Part shown: positions 62,376 to 64,000 of the stretch, piece after piece
Layout of the letters: each line of letters starts with the position of its first letter
How positions within the stretch are numbered: the stretch's first letter is position 1
NCBI GenBank assembly: GCA_008638375.1
Contig: CM018049.1
Coordinates: forward strand, 1 to 64,000
Reading direction: 5' to 3'
Source of the DNA: Nyssa sinensis
Taxonomy: Eukaryota; Streptophyta; Magnoliopsida; Cornales; Nyssaceae
DNA length: 64,000 bases
Made by a program: the position numbers and the translations under genes
Notes under the pieces: generated by a model
Told to the model about the DNA's origin: nothing
What the model saw: the letters and a program-made list of their open reading frames with translations, nothing else
The model's database searches: none

Positions 62376-62765
62376 CCTATTTTAGCTATTCCCGAGAGTG
62401 GAATTGGCTACACGGTATACTATGATGCTTCACGAGAGGGACTAGGCTTACGTTTTGATGGAATGAGGGAAGGTCATTGCTTATGGCTCTCGACAGTTGA
62501 AATCTTATGAGAGAAACTACCCTACCCATGACTTAGAGCTGGCAACAGTTGTCTTTGCTTTGAAAAGTTGGAGACACTATCTTTACGGGGAGAAGTTTGA
62601 GGTGTATTCAGATCATAAGAGTCTCAAGTACCTTTTCTCACAAAAGGACTTGAACTTGAGGTAGCGTCATTGGATGGAATATATAAAGGATTACGACTTC
62701 GATCTTCTGTATCATCCGGGGAAGGCTAATATGGTTGCAGAAACGTTAAGTAGGAAATCGCATAG
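62376..62765 (+). pseudogene. RNase H domain of element H
   Basis: YTVYYDASREGLG (first catalytic Asp), then [20 protein letters not shown] (catalytic Glu), [13 protein letters not shown] (catalytic Asp), DFDLLYHPGKANMVAETLSR. It degrades the RNA of the hybrid. There are frameshifts near 62455 and 62505 and a TAG at 62661. Confidence 0.85.
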
Positions 62766-62799
62766 GAGTATAGCAGCAATTCTAATGCGTTAGTGGAAT

Positions 62800-64000
62800 A
62801 TGCTTGCTAGAGGCAGTGGTAGAGTACGATTTATGTCTTGATAAGACAGGCGATTCCACTTTCTTATTTTCTGTTATTGCACATCCTAGCCTTTTGACTC
62901 GCATTCTGGATGCACAACTCCAGGATACAGAGACAGAATCTATTCGTTCTCGTATTGCTAGTGGTGATCCAATTACTGGATGGTCATTTCATACCGATCA
63001 TAGATTGTATTATCAGGGACATTACTATATACTGCAAGCTTGTCGCGAGGATGTTATGCAAGAATTTCGCCACTCTAGACTTGCAGTATATCCGGGTGGT
63101 ACCAAGATATACCAGAATCTTTGCCGACAATATTGGTGGAAGGGCATGAAGACCGATGTCACAGGATTTGTAAGTAAATGTTTGACTTGCCAGCAAGTCA
63201 AAACTGAGCATCAGCGACCAACAAGGTTGTTGATGCTGTACTTTTTCGTCCTATCACATAGTAGGCTCCGCGTGCACCATATTGTCCGCTTTGGGCTTAA
63301 GAGCCCTCACGGCTTTGTTCTTCCTGGGCAGAAAAGGCCTGATGCAAGAGAGAGGACGACTGGGGCTTATAAGCGACACCAGTATTCGACTCCTATTCGA
63401 TGTGGGACTCAAAGTGGCACAACAGCTACTCCCCCTAGTCAGGACTGGTGGAGCACGAGAACGAGGCACGTGGCCCAACCGTTCCCACAGACAGCGCCAA
63501 ACTGATGCTGCACTTTTTCGTCCTGTCACATAGTAGGCTCCGCGTGCACCATATTGTCCGCTTTGGGCTTAAGAGCCCTCACGGCTTTGTTCTTCCTGGG
63601 CGGAAAAGGCCTGATGCAAGAGAGAGGACGACTGGGGCTTATAAGCGACACCAGTATCCGACTCCTATTCGATGTGAGACTCAAAGTGGCACAACAGTTG
63701 TTACAACCTCTTCCGGTAGCGGAGTAGAAGTGGGAACACATCACAATGGATTTTGTTTCCGGGTTTCTGAGGTTACCACGAGGGCATGATGCAATATGGG
63801 TTATAGTGGACTGTGTGATGAAGTTTGCACACTTTTTGTCGATGAGGGCTATGGATTCAGTAAAGACTTTGAGCCGCCTTTACATTCGAGAGATTGTACA
63901 TTTACATAGAGTTCCAGTTTCTATTGTTTCAGATCAGGATGCACGATATACTGCACAATTTTGGCAGAGTCTTCAGGCAGCTTTGGGTACTGAGTTGTCA
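62800..64000 (+). pseudogene. Integrase of element H, split by a TRIM, running off the window
   Basis: N-terminal zinc module: EFRHSRLAVYPGGTKIYQNL and KCLTCQQVK (63060-63195). The usual second His is Tyr (TAT near 63090). RPTRLL is cut by the TRIM at 63231 and resumes at 63702 with QPLPVAE, a TAG, then [20 protein letters not shown] (first catalytic Asp) and [13 protein letters not shown] (second). The catalytic Glu and any chromodomain are beyond 64000. Confidence 0.85.
63231..63696 (-). mobile_element. TRIM (miniature LTR element), 466 bp
   Basis: Two direct repeats of 194 bp (63231-63424 and 63503-63696) around 78 bp, flanked by GTTGT (63226-63230, 63697-63701). On the minus strand: LTR TGTTGTGCCACT...GCAGCATCA, then TTTGGCGCTGTCTGTGGGAA as primer region, then a purine tract AGGGGGAGTAGC before the second LTR. 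No coding capacity. The primer-region wording is of Tat/Athila type, and the LTR end equals that of the Tat LTR at 28957. It therefore probably depends on Tat proteins. The two LTRs differ at only a few places, so it is fairly young. Confidence 0.85.

Noticed and set aside
63231..63696. Cassandra-type TRIM
   Set aside because: The 194-bp LTRs contain no 5S rRNA-like sequence, and the primer region is of Tat/Athila type.
1..64000. CRISPR arrays, rRNA genes, bacterial-type operons, telomere repeats
   Set aside because: None seen; the direct repeats are LTRs, microsatellites or degenerate LTR-internal units, and CCCTAA words are scattered singly.

Overview
This window is repeat-saturated nuclear DNA of a flowering plant with a large genome. 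The evidence is plant-type Ty3/gypsy elements primed by initiator tRNA-Met, very long LTRs, a Tat-lineage fragment with an antisense extra ORF, a miniature LTR element, and AT/GA/GAA microsatellites. I see no intact host gene. Nearly every base can be assigned to nested LTR elements, and most of the short open frames are chance or microsatellite translations. The species cannot be told from the sequence.

I use provisional letters for LTR families. Left part (1-26970): a non-coding LARD-like element, family A, on the + strand. Its 5' LTR (1-9922) is split by solo LTR D (3687-9390), which itself carries a 1.9-kb insertion (6412-8321). Next come a tRNA-Met primer site (9926), a 3.1-kb non-coding internal region (9923-13047), a polypurine tract, and the 3' LTR from 13048. 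That 3' LTR is split by C (14236-22086, holding K at 17065-20785) and B1 (22572-26244), and stops at 26970.

Middle (26971-42282): a Tat-lineage tail with a decayed antisense ORF, PPT and LTR (26971-28957); solo LTR B2 (28960-36714) split by solo LTR F (31935-36259); a second, internally deleted A element (+, 36715-38053); a fragment E; and a third A element on the - strand (38336-42172), also deleted.

Right part (42283-64000): a 3' LTR of a - strand A element (42283-49595, split by B3) with its PPT and a little internal sequence; solo LTR I (from 49879) split by J (50198-53046) and by the only element that still shows coding domains, H. H has a 5' LTR at 54026-55949, a PBS at 55953, then decayed gag, protease, reverse transcriptase, RNase H and integrase running off the window end. 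Its gag is split by solo LTR G (57099-60223) and its integrase by a 466-bp TRIM (63231-63696). Boundaries are set by TG...CA-type ends and 5-bp target duplications (ATTTG, GTTTC/ATTTC, AGTTG, GGGCA, GCCAC, GTATC, AATTG, GTTGT).

The most interesting signal is inside the LTRs. Families A, B, C, D, F and G share one layout: an A/T-rich promoter, a purine-rich leader ending in a 5' splice site, often an antisense tRNA-like module, a cluster of AACCGG words, a degenerate tandem array (unit about 130-160 bp) whose core is an inverted repeat around the word AATGGT, then a second intron ending in CAG|GTGA near the LTR end. In D and F this layout also holds a homologous short spliced open reading frame for a small lysine-rich protein. 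I know of no named system matching this; it is offered as a candidate undescribed LTR-borne module.
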